The notes: generated from the sequence alone by a model not told the origin. A DNA stretch of 55,173 nt from Acinetobacter sichuanensis (GCF_003024515.2 NZ_PYIX02000028.1:1-55173), one strand, 5' to 3'; numbered from the stretch's first letter, positions 37,001 through 45,658 are shown. Translations and numbers: made by a program.

Positions 37001-37228
37001 TTGTTTTTCAATACGATCTGTGACTTGTAGAGAAACTTCTTCTGCGGTTGCACCTGGCCAATAGGTCTGTACTACCATCACTTTAAAGGTAAATGGTGGG
37101 TCTTCGCTTTGTGATAATTTTGAATAGGAAAATATCCCCACAATACCGAGTAAAATCATAAAATAAAGCACTAAACCTTTATTTTTGAGTGCCCATTCTG
37201 ACAAGTTAAACTTCATGTCATGACTCAT
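34082..37228 (-). CDS. RND efflux pump, inner-membrane permease (AcrB family)
   Basis: This is a proton-driven exporter of about 1050 residues with the twelve-helix plan of the AcrB family. Two large periplasmic loops separate the helices. The first contains 'EDPPFTFKVMVVQTYWPGAT' and related blocks of the RND family. The proton-relay aspartates are intact in the fourth helix (LGLLVDDAIIAVEMM). The ATG overlaps the adaptor stop codon by four bases, so the pair is translationally coupled. No outer-membrane factor gene is nearby, so a TolC-like partner must be supplied elsewhere. Substrates cannot be predicted. Confidence 0.93.
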   Translation of the reverse strand: MSHDMKFNLSEWALKNKGLVLYFMILLGIVGIFSYSKLSQSEDPPFTFKVMVVQTYWPGATAEEVSLQVTDRIEKQLMSTGLYDRIAAYSRPGESLVTFVAKDSLKSNQIPDVWYQVRKKIGDIQHQLPSGVQGPFFNDEFGDTFGNIYVLTGKDFDYATLKEYADRLQLQLQRVKDVGKVELVGLQDQKIWIELSNTKAAQLGIPVTAIQEALRQQNSVASAGFFETTTDRIQVRVGGQLQSVDDLKKMPLLVGDKTIQLGDVAEVYRGFSEPAQPRMRFNGDNGIGISVSMRKGGDIIALGKNLETEFTHLQKTLPLGMQLQKVSDQPVAVQRSIHEFIQVLAEAVIIVLLVSFFSLGFRTGLVVAFSIPLVLAMTFAGMNLFDVGLHKISLGALILALGLLVDDAIIAVEMMAIKMEQGYSRMKAAGYAWTSTAFPMLTGTLITAAGFLPIATAASSTGEYTRSIFQVVTIALVVSWVAAVVFVPYLGDKLLPDFNQTAQKAPWYQRLWARLRKQPEPPPIVHHTGEHYDPYQTKFYQSFRKLVNWCVNYRKTVITLTVGIFILSVMMFKLVPQQFFPPSNRAEILVDLKLEEGASLAATEKAVKKVEAFLSKQKGIDNYVAYVGTGSPRFYLPLDQQLPQASFAQFVVLASSLDDRDEIRKSLDTQIRQLLPEVRTRVALLENGPPVGYPIQYRISGEDLNTVRQLAHKVSALVSQNSNTTNVHLDWGEPSKIISLEIDQDRARQMGVSSLDVANFLNSSISGAMINQYREKRELIDIRLRGEQAERLEVGSLENLAVPTSQGGSVPLSQIANIQYKFEDGLIWHRNRLPTITVRADIRSALQPATVVGELADSIEQLRTELPNGYLVEVGGTVEESARGQSSVNAGMPLFLAVVFTLLMIQLKSISRSFIVFLTAPLGLIGVVLFLLIFNKPFGFVAMLGTIALSGMIMRNSLILIDQIEQDIQSGQDQWNAILDATVRRFRPIILTALAAVLAMIPLSRSIFFGPMAVAIMGGLIIATLLTLFFLPALYAAWFKVKKQVKTS

Positions 37229-38331
37229 GGTTTTACTCCTGCTGATAAAGTGACTGCTCTATTTTCACGGTCTACAGGTTTGATTTTTTGTTTTTCTCGC
37301 AATAAATGCACACCACCAATCACCACCCAATCCGTTGCATTTAAACCATTTAAAATAGGCACACTATCACGACCATAAGCACCTAAACTGACAGGAACTT
37401 TTCGAATCGTCTGATTTTGATTAACCACCCAAACATAAGCTTGATTATTATTTGCTGAAACACTAGACAAAGGCACACTTAAAACATTGTCAATATTTTG
37501 GCTAAAAAACACGCGAGCACTTTGCCCCAACTGAATCACTGACTGCCCTTCTCTTAATGTAACTTTCACACTAAAAGTACGGGATTGATCTGCCGCAGGT
37601 GAGATTTCACGTACATAAGCCGCAAATTTGTCCTGTGGTTTTGACCACAATGTGACCCATGCATTTTGCCCTACTTTAATCTGACCAATGGCTTGCTCAG
37701 GAACACCGATGACGACTTCTCGTTCACCATCAATAGCCAATTGATATGCTGCTTGCCCTGCTGAGATGACTTGCCCAACTTCAATATTACGTTGTGTAAC
37801 TACCCCATTTTTATTGGCAATGAGTTGATTATAGGTTGTTTGATTGGTTGTTATTTCATAATGAGCTTGTGCTTGTTTTAAGGTCGAGGCTGCTGCTTCA
37901 TATTGATTTTTGACAGCATCATACTGTGAGCGGCTCACAGCATGGCTTGGTAAAAGTTGTTGAAAACGCTTAAATTCATCTTCTGCAATTTTTAATGCAG
38001 ATTGTGCATTTTCCAGCTGAGCTTTGGCTGAATTTAATTGTAACTGAGCATCTTTGATGTCTAGCTTTGCAAGAGTTTGCCCAACTTTGACCCGATCCCC
38101 AACATCCACATAACGTTCCGTAATTTGTCCACCCACACGAAAAGCCAAAGCTGTCGTTTGTCGTGCTTGTACATCACCAGCATAACTTTTTTGTTCTTCA
38201 TGCGACATTGTAGGTTGCGTTACCATCACAAAAGGAATTTCTTCTGCTTCTGGCGCTTGTTTTTGACACCCCACTAAAATCACACCACATACCATCATTA
38301 AACTGATCACAGTTGATTTTAAAATACTCAT
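37225..38331 (-). CDS. RND efflux periplasmic adaptor lipoprotein (HlyD/MFP family)
   Basis: This protein links the inner-membrane pump to an outer-membrane channel. It has a lipobox ending Leu-Val-Gly-Cys at about residue 22. A biotinyl-lipoyl-like domain (VGDRVKVGQTLAKLDIKDAQ) and a coiled-coil hairpin rich in Ala, Gln and Lys (about 95-165) follow, then a beta-barrel and a membrane-proximal domain. I chose the ATG at 38331; a TTG two codons earlier is less likely. It is the first gene of the pump operon, divergent from the TetR regulator, with a large palindrome in the gap. Confidence 0.9.
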   Translation of the reverse strand: MSILKSTVISLMMVCGVILVGCQKQAPEAEEIPFVMVTQPTMSHEEQKSYAGDVQARQTTALAFRVGGQITERYVDVGDRVKVGQTLAKLDIKDAQLQLNSAKAQLENAQSALKIAEDEFKRFQQLLPSHAVSRSQYDAVKNQYEAAASTLKQAQAHYEITTNQTTYNQLIANKNGVVTQRNIEVGQVISAGQAAYQLAIDGEREVVIGVPEQAIGQIKVGQNAWVTLWSKPQDKFAAYVREISPAADQSRTFSVKVTLREGQSVIQLGQSARVFFSQNIDNVLSVPLSSVSANNNQAYVWVVNQNQTIRKVPVSLGAYGRDSVPILNGLNATDWVVIGGVHLLREKQKIKPVDRENRAVTLSAGVKP

Positions 38332-38402
38332 ACACAATGCTCTTATTGAAACGTTTTTTTTCGGGCAGAATAGCAGTTAGGTGAATGAATATTTTATCCA
38401 TC

Positions 38403-38418
38403 ATGTGATTCCTCACAT
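38403..38418. promoter_or_regulatory. Short palindrome upstream of the efflux operon
   Basis: ATGTGA-TTCC-TCACAT is a perfect 6-bp inverted repeat with a 4-base centre in the gap between the efflux adaptor and its TetR-type neighbour. The centre is two bases shorter than a CRP site. It is a possible second operator, or chance. Confidence 0.3.
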
Positions 38419-38457
38419 ATGTTCATCCATGTTCAATCACTTTAACAAAGGTTCAAC

Positions 38458-38493
38458 TTTTAATTAATATACCGCAAGGTACATTAATTAAAA
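38458..38493. promoter_or_regulatory. Large operator-like palindrome in front of the TetR gene
   Basis: TTTTAATTAATATACC and GGTACATTAATTAAAA form a 16-bp inverted repeat with one mismatch around the centre GCAA, with core TACC-GCAA-GGTA. It ends directly against the ATG at 38494. It is a strong candidate binding site for the TetR-family protein encoded next to it, controlling both that gene and the divergent efflux operon. Confidence 0.65.
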
Positions 38494-39159
38494 ATGACCA
38501 TAAAAGTAAATGACCTATTTGACTTTTTTTTGGAAAATTTAGTGCAAGCACATGTTGGTCGTCCTAAGGACTTAGAAAAGCGAAAGCAGATTTTAGAAGC
38601 TGCTAAAGCCTTATTTTTATTACATGGCTATCATGGTTCAAGCATGAATCAAATTGCTAAAGCAGCAGGTGTAACCAAACTGACGGTCTATAACCATTTT
38701 CAAGATAAAGAAAATTTATTTACCTGTGCAATTGAACAAACCTGTGAAGCTTCAATTAATGCTAGACCATTAGGTTTGACTGCTGAAAGTAATTTTCAAA
38801 TGTGTTTTTATCAAGTATGTGAACTTGCACTGAATATTATTTCTTTGCCTGAAGCCATTAAGCTTGAGCATTTACTTTTAGAACTTGCTGCTGAAAAGAA
38901 CCCTTTAGCACTACAGTTTTATAATGTTTCACACCAAAAAATGTGTACAGTCTGGCAAGATTTCTTTGAACAAGCCATCGCATTAAAATTCATTCAAGCT
39001 GATGATATTGAAAAACAAACAAATTTAATTTTGTCATTGTTATTGGGCATTCGTCATCACGAAGTTCTGCTTGGTATTCGTCAACCACCCGATGAACAAG
39101 AAAAATATCAAATTATTCAGGATAGTATTCATCTATTTCTTTTACGTTATAGCCTATAG
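38494..39159 (+). CDS. TetR-family regulator of the adjacent RND efflux operon
   Basis: The helix-turn-helix is clear: 'RKQILEAAKALFLLHGYHGS', then 'MNQIAKAAGVTKLTVYNHF' and 'DKENLF'. The C-terminal domain resembles the AcrR/AefR-type ligand region. The ATG at 38494 follows the palindrome directly and has no ribosome binding site at normal distance. A GTG at 38542 (before 'QAHVGRPKDLEKRKQIL') has GGA seven bases upstream and gives a 205-residue protein, so it may be the true start. Its divergent placement beside the RND operon suggests local repression. Confidence 0.85.
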   Translation: MTIKVNDLFDFFLENLVQAHVGRPKDLEKRKQILEAAKALFLLHGYHGSSMNQIAKAAGVTKLTVYNHFQDKENLFTCAIEQTCEASINARPLGLTAESNFQMCFYQVCELALNIISLPEAIKLEHLLLELAAEKNPLALQFYNVSHQKMCTVWQDFFEQAIALKFIQADDIEKQTNLILSLLLGIRHHEVLLGIRQPPDEQEKYQIIQDSIHLFLLRYSL

Positions 39160-39328
39160 TCAATGTATTAAGTTTCTAAATAAAGATTATGCAGGTTTTA
39201 CGGCATACTATTTTTTAAAAGCACAATTGTTGTTGAAATAACCGACTGCTTTTCTACTTTTGTAGGGGTGTACTTGGAATCTCAACATAGCGAGTTATAG
39301 TCAAAAGGATAAGAACTGGAGAATAGCA

Positions 39329-42019
39329 ATGATTCAACAAATTAATGCTCCACTACGTGAGGATGTACGTTTGCTCGGAAATCTTTTAGGGGAAACTTTA
39401 AAAGAACAAGCTGGACAAGATTTGTTTAATCAAATTGAACAAATTCGTGCTTTAGCCAAAGGTGCACGTGATGGTCAAATCGAAGCAGAAAAACAACTCG
39501 AACAATTGTTTCTTCATTTAAAAGATGATGAAATTTTGCCACTAACTCGTGCATTTTCACATTTTTTGAATTTTTCTAATATTGCTGAACAATATCATGT
39601 GGTGCGTAGTCGTCGCCAAAGTGAATTTGATGAAACGCAACCCTCACCCAATGTTCTTGTACCATTGTTTGAACAATTTAAAACTCAAGAAATTAGTACA
39701 CAGCAGCTTTACCAACAAATTTGTCAACTCAGTATTGAGTTGGTACTAACTGCGCACCCGACTGAAGTAAGCCGCCGTACGCTGATTCAAAAATATGATG
39801 GCATTAATGATTGCCTATCAAAATTTGATCAACAAAAACTAACCCCTAAACAACGTGCTGAAGTTTTAGCAGATTTAAAACAATTAATTTGTTCAGCATG
39901 GCAAACGGATGAAATTCGTCAACACCGACCTACACCTGTAGACGAAGCAAAATGGGGCTTTACCACCATTGAACAAACATTATGGAATGCTGTTCCTAAG
40001 TTCATTCGTGAACTAGACCACTTGGTTCAAGAACATTGTGAAAAACCATTGCCTTTAGATATTTCCCCAATTCGTTTTGCATCATGGATGGGTGGAGATC
40101 GTGATGGTAATCCAAATGTTACGCATAATATTACCCAAGAAGTCTTATGGTTATCACGCTGGAAGGCAGCAGATTTATATGTTCGTGATATTGAAGATCT
40201 GCGCTGGGAACTTTCTATCGAAGCATGTTCAAATGAACTCAAACAAGCTTTAGGTGGGCAGCATCCTGAACCTTATCGTGAATATCTACGCACAACACGC
40301 ACTCGCTTAAAAGCAACTCGCCAATGGCTTGCGAGCAAATTACAAGGACAACATTCCGATGTTGACCGCAGTCTGATCATTCGTCATAAAGATGAGTTAT
40401 TACAGCCACTTCTTCTGTGCTATCGCTCGCTGATCGACAGTAATTTACCTGAAATTGCCAATGGCAAATTGCTCGACTTTATTTATCGAGTCAACTGTTT
40501 TGGCATCGAATTACTCAAACTTGATATTCGTCAAGAATCAGGTCGTCATCGTCAAGCCATTTCAGCGATTACTGAATATTTAGGTTTGGGAAATTTTGAA
40601 ACTTGGACAGAACAAGCACGTCAAAACTTCCTCATTCAAGAGTTACAAAGTAAACGTCCGCTCTTGCCTAAACATTTAAATGAACCTGCCAATAGCTTGA
40701 TTGAACATCCTGATGTACAAGAAGTGTTTGCCACTATGCGTACTTTGGCGGAACAGCCAAAAGAAAGTTTAGGGGCTTATATCATCTCTATGGCGGAATA
40801 CCCAAGTGATGTTTTAGCTGTTTTACTCTTGCAAAAAGAAGCAGGCATTGAACACTTTTTACGTGTCGTTCCACTGTTTGAAACCCTGAAAGATTTAGAT
40901 GGTGCAGCAGCAACCATGAACACGCTGTTCAATATGCATTGGTATAAACAGCATATTCAGGGCAAACACGAAGTCATGATCGGCTACTCAGACTCAGCCA
41001 AAGATGCAGGTTTTATGTCTGCTAACTGGGCGCAGTATCGTGCGCAAGAAGAATTGACTGCTGTAGCAAAACAACATGGCGTACAACTGACATTATTCCA
41101 TGGTCGTGGTGGCTCCATCAGCCGTGGTGGTGCACCCACTCAGCAAGCACTATTCTCACAACCACCGGGTTCTATTTCAGGTGCGATTCGCGTGACTGAA
41201 CAAGGTGAAATGATTCGCTTTAAATTTGGTTTGGAAGAAATCGCACTACAAAATCTGGAAATTTATACCGCAGCGACGCTTGAAGCAACGCTACTGCCAC
41301 CGCCTGAACCGAAACAGGAATGGCGTGATTTGATGCACACCATGACCGATTTATCGGTTCAGGTCTATCGTCAAACAGTGCGCGAAAACCCACATTTTGT
41401 GAAATATTTACGTACCGTAACGCCTGAACTTGAATTACAAATGCTGCCGCTCGGTTCACGCCCTGCAAAGCGTAAAGTCAGTGGTGGGATCGAATCATTA
41501 CGTGCGATTCCGTGGGTATTTGCATGGACACAAATTCGTTTGATGCTGCCTGCATGGCTCGGTACTGGTGCCGCAATCAATCAAGTGATTGATCAAGGTC
41601 AGAAAGCCTTATTAGATGAAATGCTTGCCGAATGGCCTTATTTCCAAACCCTCATTGATATGCTGGAAATGGTCTTATCCAAAGCAGATTCCAACATTGC
41701 ACTATATTATGAATCGCATCTAACCGATGATGAAGACTTGAAAGTTTTAGGTGCTGAATTACGTCAACGCTTACATGATGCAGTACAAACATTGTTGGCA
41801 ATGAAAGGTGAATCTCAGCTTTTAAGTTCAAATGAAGTCCTTGATCAAGCCATGAAAGTACGAAAACCGTATTTGCTCCCTTTGCATTTATTACAAGCAG
41901 AGTTAATGAAACGTCGTCGTGCTTATTTGGCTGAACGTCAGGCTGAGCATACTCCTGTAGATCATGCTCTGATGGTCAGTATTGCTGGGATTGCCGCAGG
42001 TTTACGCAATACAGGTTAA
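39329..42019 (+). CDS. ppc: PEP carboxylase
   Basis: This enzyme adds bicarbonate to phosphoenolpyruvate to make oxaloacetate and replenish the citric acid cycle. The catalytic His lies in 'LVLTAHPTEVSRRT' (H143). Other key blocks are 'FASWMGGDRDGNPNVT', 'MIGYSDSAKDAGFMSANW', the Arg-rich 'LFHGRGGSISRGGAP' and the C-terminal 'AGIAAGLRNTG', whose free end is required for activity. At 896 residues it is full length. GGAG lies nine bases before the ATG. It is monocistronic. Confidence 0.97.
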   Translation: MIQQINAPLREDVRLLGNLLGETLKEQAGQDLFNQIEQIRALAKGARDGQIEAEKQLEQLFLHLKDDEILPLTRAFSHFLNFSNIAEQYHVVRSRRQSEFDETQPSPNVLVPLFEQFKTQEISTQQLYQQICQLSIELVLTAHPTEVSRRTLIQKYDGINDCLSKFDQQKLTPKQRAEVLADLKQLICSAWQTDEIRQHRPTPVDEAKWGFTTIEQTLWNAVPKFIRELDHLVQEHCEKPLPLDISPIRFASWMGGDRDGNPNVTHNITQEVLWLSRWKAADLYVRDIEDLRWELSIEACSNELKQALGGQHPEPYREYLRTTRTRLKATRQWLASKLQGQHSDVDRSLIIRHKDELLQPLLLCYRSLIDSNLPEIANGKLLDFIYRVNCFGIELLKLDIRQESGRHRQAISAITEYLGLGNFETWTEQARQNFLIQELQSKRPLLPKHLNEPANSLIEHPDVQEVFATMRTLAEQPKESLGAYIISMAEYPSDVLAVLLLQKEAGIEHFLRVVPLFETLKDLDGAAATMNTLFNMHWYKQHIQGKHEVMIGYSDSAKDAGFMSANWAQYRAQEELTAVAKQHGVQLTLFHGRGGSISRGGAPTQQALFSQPPGSISGAIRVTEQGEMIRFKFGLEEIALQNLEIYTAATLEATLLPPPEPKQEWRDLMHTMTDLSVQVYRQTVRENPHFVKYLRTVTPELELQMLPLGSRPAKRKVSGGIESLRAIPWVFAWTQIRLMLPAWLGTGAAINQVIDQGQKALLDEMLAEWPYFQTLIDMLEMVLSKADSNIALYYESHLTDDEDLKVLGAELRQRLHDAVQTLLAMKGESQLLSSNEVLDQAMKVRKPYLLPLHLLQAELMKRRRAYLAERQAEHTPVDHALMVSIAGIAAGLRNTG

Positions 42020-42035
42020 ATAAAACGTTGAAACA

Positions 42036-42070
42036 CAATAGAAGAGAAAGCTAAATTTTCTCTTCTATTG
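42036..42070 (+). terminator. Hairpin after ppc
   Basis: CAATAGAAGAGAAA and TTTCTCTTCTATTG form a perfect 14-bp stem with a 7-base loop, 16 bases after ppc. There is no T tract immediately after, so its strength is uncertain. Confidence 0.6.
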
Positions 42071-42218
42071 ATAAAAAATGCCAATCCGATCAAGCATTTT
42101 ATATTTCTCATAAATAATAAATAAATTTTTTTAATCAGTAATTCAATATTTAATTATGCATTTTTTTATTTGTATTATTTTTAATACTTTGATTTTATTT
42201 GGTTAGATCTATCAATAG

Positions 42219-42236
42219 TTTTACCGTATGGTAAAA
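42219..42236. promoter_or_regulatory. RutR-like operator upstream of the uracil/xanthine permease
   Basis: TTTTACC-GTAT-GGTAAAA is a perfect 7-bp inverted repeat located 76 bases before the permease ATG. It resembles the E. coli RutR consensus TTGACCA-NN-TGGTCAA as I recall it, with 11 of 14 defined positions matching. A rutR-like gene is present at 30968. Confidence 0.5.
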
Positions 42237-42312
42237 ATAATAAATTATTTCTAATAAATGCAATCCTTTAGTTTGACTAAAATGATTAAAACTCAAAACA
42301 AGAAAGAGTATC

Positions 42313-43650
42313 ATGTGCGCAATTTGTTTTTTGAGCGCTCAATTTATGTCCAACTGGTTCCCCAAATGGCGTCCCTATACAGGTGATATTAACTCGCAAC
42401 CTGTCGGTACCAATGAGTATTTACCTCCTGCTCAAAGTGCCGTTTTAGGCATACAACATACTTTTGCGATGTTTGGCTCAACCGTACTTGCACCCTTCCT
42501 CATGGGGTTTGAGCCCAATCTGGCTATTTTAATGTCTGGTATCTGTACCATTCTGTTCTTTCTTATGACAGGTGGTCGCGTTCCAAGCTATCTTGGTTCA
42601 AGTTTTGGTTTTATTGGCGTGGTGATTGCTGCAACAGGTTATGCAGCCTCTGGCACAGGTGCTGCCAATCCCAATATTGCTGCGGCTGCTAGTGGCATCA
42701 TGGCATGCGGCATTATCTATGCCATTTTTGGTCTATTGGTTATGGTAACGGGCACTCGTTGGATTGAGAAACTCATGCCACCTGTCGTCACAGGTGCGGT
42801 GGTCATGATCATCGGTTTAAACCTTGCTCCTGTCACAGTCAAAAGTGTAGCAGGCAATAACTTTAATATGTGGATGGCATTAGTCACTGTACTTTGTATG
42901 GGTGTCGTTGCCGTCTTTACACGTGGTTTAATGCAACGTCTATTATTGCTGCTTGGTTTAGTCTCATCTTATTTTATTTATTTCATTGTTTCCAATGTCA
43001 TGGGTTATGGCACAGCAATTGACTTTAAACCGATTCAAGATGCTGCATGGTTTGGTCTGCCAAGCTTTCATTCACCAACATTTGATATGAATGCAATTTT
43101 AATCATTGCACCGATTGCTTTAATTTTAGTCGCTGAAAATTTAGGTCATATCAAAGCAGTTGGGGCAATGACAGGCGAAAACCTCGATCCACAAATTGGT
43201 AAAGCCTTTTTTGCTGATGGTGTTGCAACGACACTTTCTGGTGGCGTAGGCGCACCTGGTATGACCACTTATGGTGAAAATATCGGGGTGATGGCGGTGA
43301 CTCGTGTCTATTCAACCGTAGTTTTCGTCATTGCAGGTGTATTTGCCATTTTCTTAGGTTTTTCACCTAAGTTTGGTGCTGTCATTCACACCATTCCAAC
43401 GGCTATTTTAACAGGTGCTTCTATTGTGGTTTTTGGTTTAATTACCATTGCAGGAGCAAAAATCTGGATTGAAAATAAAGTTGATTTTTCCAAAAATAAA
43501 AATCTGATGGTTGCATCAGTCACCATTATTTTAGGTACAGGTGATTTTGCACTGCAATTTGGTGACTTTAACTTAGGCGGAATTGGTACTGCAACATTTG
43601 CAGCATTGATTTTAAACTGGTTCTTTAGTTTAAAAGATAAATCAGAATAA
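42313..43650 (+). CDS. Uracil/xanthine permease (NCS2 family, RutG/UraA-like)
   Basis: This inner-membrane symporter imports uracil or another nucleobase. It has about 14 helices and the NCS2 motifs 'ILVAENLGHIKAVGAMTGEN' (with the substrate-binding Glu) and 'GAPGMTTYGENIGVMAVTRV'. The N-terminal 'YLPPAQSAVLGIQHTFAMFG' also matches the RutG/UraA group. The frame may start at ATG 42313, with GAAAGAG a few bases upstream, or at ATG 42346 (MSNWFPKW). The RutR-like palindrome in its leader suggests pyrimidine-responsive control. Confidence 0.88.
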   Translation: MCAICFLSAQFMSNWFPKWRPYTGDINSQPVGTNEYLPPAQSAVLGIQHTFAMFGSTVLAPFLMGFEPNLAILMSGICTILFFLMTGGRVPSYLGSSFGFIGVVIAATGYAASGTGAANPNIAAAASGIMACGIIYAIFGLLVMVTGTRWIEKLMPPVVTGAVVMIIGLNLAPVTVKSVAGNNFNMWMALVTVLCMGVVAVFTRGLMQRLLLLLGLVSSYFIYFIVSNVMGYGTAIDFKPIQDAAWFGLPSFHSPTFDMNAILIIAPIALILVAENLGHIKAVGAMTGENLDPQIGKAFFADGVATTLSGGVGAPGMTTYGENIGVMAVTRVYSTVVFVIAGVFAIFLGFSPKFGAVIHTIPTAILTGASIVVFGLITIAGAKIWIENKVDFSKNKNLMVASVTIILGTGDFALQFGDFNLGGIGTATFAALILNWFFSLKDKSE

Positions 43651-43680
43651 GCATTTAAAAAATAATAAATTAATCATTTT

Positions 43681-43710
43681 AAGCAGCTTAAAAGGCTGCT
43701 TTTTTTTTTG
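43681..43710 (+). terminator. Terminator after the permease gene
   Basis: AAGCAGC and GCTGCTT form a 7-bp stem with a 7-base loop followed by a run of about ten T. It lies 30 bases after the permease stop codon. Confidence 0.9.
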
Positions 43711-43910
43711 GAATCATCTTGATTTAATCTGTTCTTACAAGGGCAATATGCTTCAACTTTAATACCTTTATCACATAAAAACATACCAAGTAAGTTTTTG
43801 ACTTCATGAGAACAGCTGATTACCTTAATTTAAGTCAATATATTGGCTAAAAGCACTTTGCACATGGATCGCAAGTCAATAATCATCTAAAGAACAAGGA
43901 TTAAATTCGC

Positions 43911-45593
43911 ATGAAGCAACTTTTGCAAGGATTCGCTGTACCTGTTTTTAAATCACCGACTTTTAAAAAAATATGTCTAAGCTCAATCGCTGCAACGCTT
44001 GCACTTTCAATGAGTGCTTGTAGTGATGATGACGATGATGATCAAACTTCAACAACGCAAAAAGCTGACCTTATCTTTGAAAATGGTACTGTCTATACCG
44101 TAGATGCCAAACATTCTGAGGCTGAAGCAGTTGCGGTGAAAGATGGAAAAATTGTTTATGTCGGTACGAGTGCTGGACTTAAAGATTGGCGTGGTGATAA
44201 AACTCAGGTCGTCGATTTAAACGGGAAAATGCTTCTACCAGGTTTTATTGATACTCATAACCATGCTTATTTACGTGCTGAGTCTATGTATTGGGTCAAT
44301 CTTGATACACAAAGTTTAGATGGCTACAAACAGGCAACTCAAGATTTTCTTTCTAAACATGCTGATGCAAAACAAGTCCGTGGTGTGGGTTGGAATCTGA
44401 AATATGTTTTAGAACAAGCAGAAAGTACAGGTAAATCCCCTGCTCAACTACTTGATGAAATTGTTGGCAAAGATATTCCTGCGGTCTTTATTACCCATGG
44501 TCATCATGAAGTTTGGGCAAATACTCGTGCTTTAAAAAATGCAGGAATTACCGCTCAGACACCAGACCCAGCAGGCGGCTTTATTGACCGTGATAAAAAT
44601 GGTCAACCTACAGGTATTTTACGTGAATTTGGTGCACAAAATTTAGTGATTCAAGTCTTACCACAGCCTGATTTTACTGTTGATGAATATAAAAATGCTG
44701 TGCTCTCTTTCCAACAAGATCTTGCTCCACAGCGTGGTGTTACTTCTGTTTTAGTGCCAATACATTATCCAACAGATTCTTTCTTAGATGCAATGAAAGC
44801 TTTGGATAGTGAATCTAAACTCACTGTACGTTATGACCTTTTACAATGGGCAGACGAAACACGAGGTACAGAACAAATTGCTGGGTTTATTGAGCGTCGT
44901 GCGAAATATAAAGGACAGTTCTTTAAGACAGATTCCATCAAAATTTTTGGTACAGGTGCAAGCAGTACTTATGGTTCGGTCGTTTGGGATCAAGAAGTTT
45001 TAAAGAAAACGGTTGCTGCATTGGATAAAGAAAAATTCCGTATCTATATTCATGATATTGGTCCAACAAGCACTTATAATCTAATGCTAGATGCTTATGA
45101 ATATGCACAACAACAAAATGGTCAACGTGATGCGCGCCATATGATTACCCATGTGAGTGACGAGGCGATTCCAACCATTCCACGCTTCCTGAAACTCGGT
45201 GTACGCGCTGATGGTCATCCTCTACCAAAAGCATTTTTTGATGCGGGCGTAGCGCTGACATCATCAAGCGACTACCCTGTGCGTGAGTTTTTCCCAATGA
45301 CACGTATTGCCCAAGGTGTGCAATCGGGTATTCCACTTGCGGACATGATTCAGAGCCATACCATCAATGGTGCTGAAGCCATTTTTGCTGAAAAAGAAAC
45401 GGGTTCTATCGAAAAAGGTAAAGCTGCTGACTTAGTCATTATGGATCAAAATCTATTTAAAGTTGCACCGACTGCTTTGGAAAATGCACAAGTTGTCATG
45501 ACAGTTTTCAACGGTAAAGTTGTTTATGACCGAAGCAAAGTCACCACAAAAAATGAAAAAGTTACAGAAGTTGCAGATGGGCATGATCACTAA
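43911..45593 (+). CDS. Amidohydrolase-family lipoprotein (YtcJ-like)
   Basis: This is an exported metal-dependent hydrolase of the amidohydrolase-3 group. The signal ends in the lipobox Met-Ser-Ala-Cys (C37), followed by a run of six Asp and a Gln/Thr linker. The amidohydrolase core starts with 'ADLIFENGTVYTVDAKH'. The metal-binding His-x-His is H116-N-H118 in 'FIDTHNHAY'. The C-terminal catalytic part shows 'SSSDYPVREFFPM' and 'GSIEKGKAADLVIMD'. The final 'ADGHDH' is histidine-rich. The reaction is not known, probably hydrolysis of an amide or ester outside the cytoplasm. Most relatives are cytoplasmic, so the lipoprotein form is unusual. Confidence 0.85.
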   Translation: MKQLLQGFAVPVFKSPTFKKICLSSIAATLALSMSACSDDDDDDQTSTTQKADLIFENGTVYTVDAKHSEAEAVAVKDGKIVYVGTSAGLKDWRGDKTQVVDLNGKMLLPGFIDTHNHAYLRAESMYWVNLDTQSLDGYKQATQDFLSKHADAKQVRGVGWNLKYVLEQAESTGKSPAQLLDEIVGKDIPAVFITHGHHEVWANTRALKNAGITAQTPDPAGGFIDRDKNGQPTGILREFGAQNLVIQVLPQPDFTVDEYKNAVLSFQQDLAPQRGVTSVLVPIHYPTDSFLDAMKALDSESKLTVRYDLLQWADETRGTEQIAGFIERRAKYKGQFFKTDSIKIFGTGASSTYGSVVWDQEVLKKTVAALDKEKFRIYIHDIGPTSTYNLMLDAYEYAQQQNGQRDARHMITHVSDEAIPTIPRFLKLGVRADGHPLPKAFFDAGVALTSSSDYPVREFFPMTRIAQGVQSGIPLADMIQSHTINGAEAIFAEKETGSIEKGKAADLVIMDQNLFKVAPTALENAQVVMTVFNGKVVYDRSKVTTKNEKVTEVADGHDH

Positions 45594-45658
45594 TTTTGCT
45601 GTTTAATTTTTGATGCAGTGAGATAAATTTCTTCTCACTTTCAAATAGCTTCTACAAT

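Noticed and set aside
34082..38331. Several rightward frames of 60-110 codons inside the efflux genes
   Set aside because: They are antisense to conserved RND and adaptor sequence and lack ribosome binding sites.
38403..38418. TGTGA...TCACA as a CRP-type site
   Set aside because: The spacer is four bases rather than six, so it does not fit CRP; kept only as a weak possible operator.
43711..43910. A short leftward frame of 27 codons in the gap before the amidohydrolase gene
   Set aside because: It is too short, has no ribosome binding site and gives no recognisable protein.
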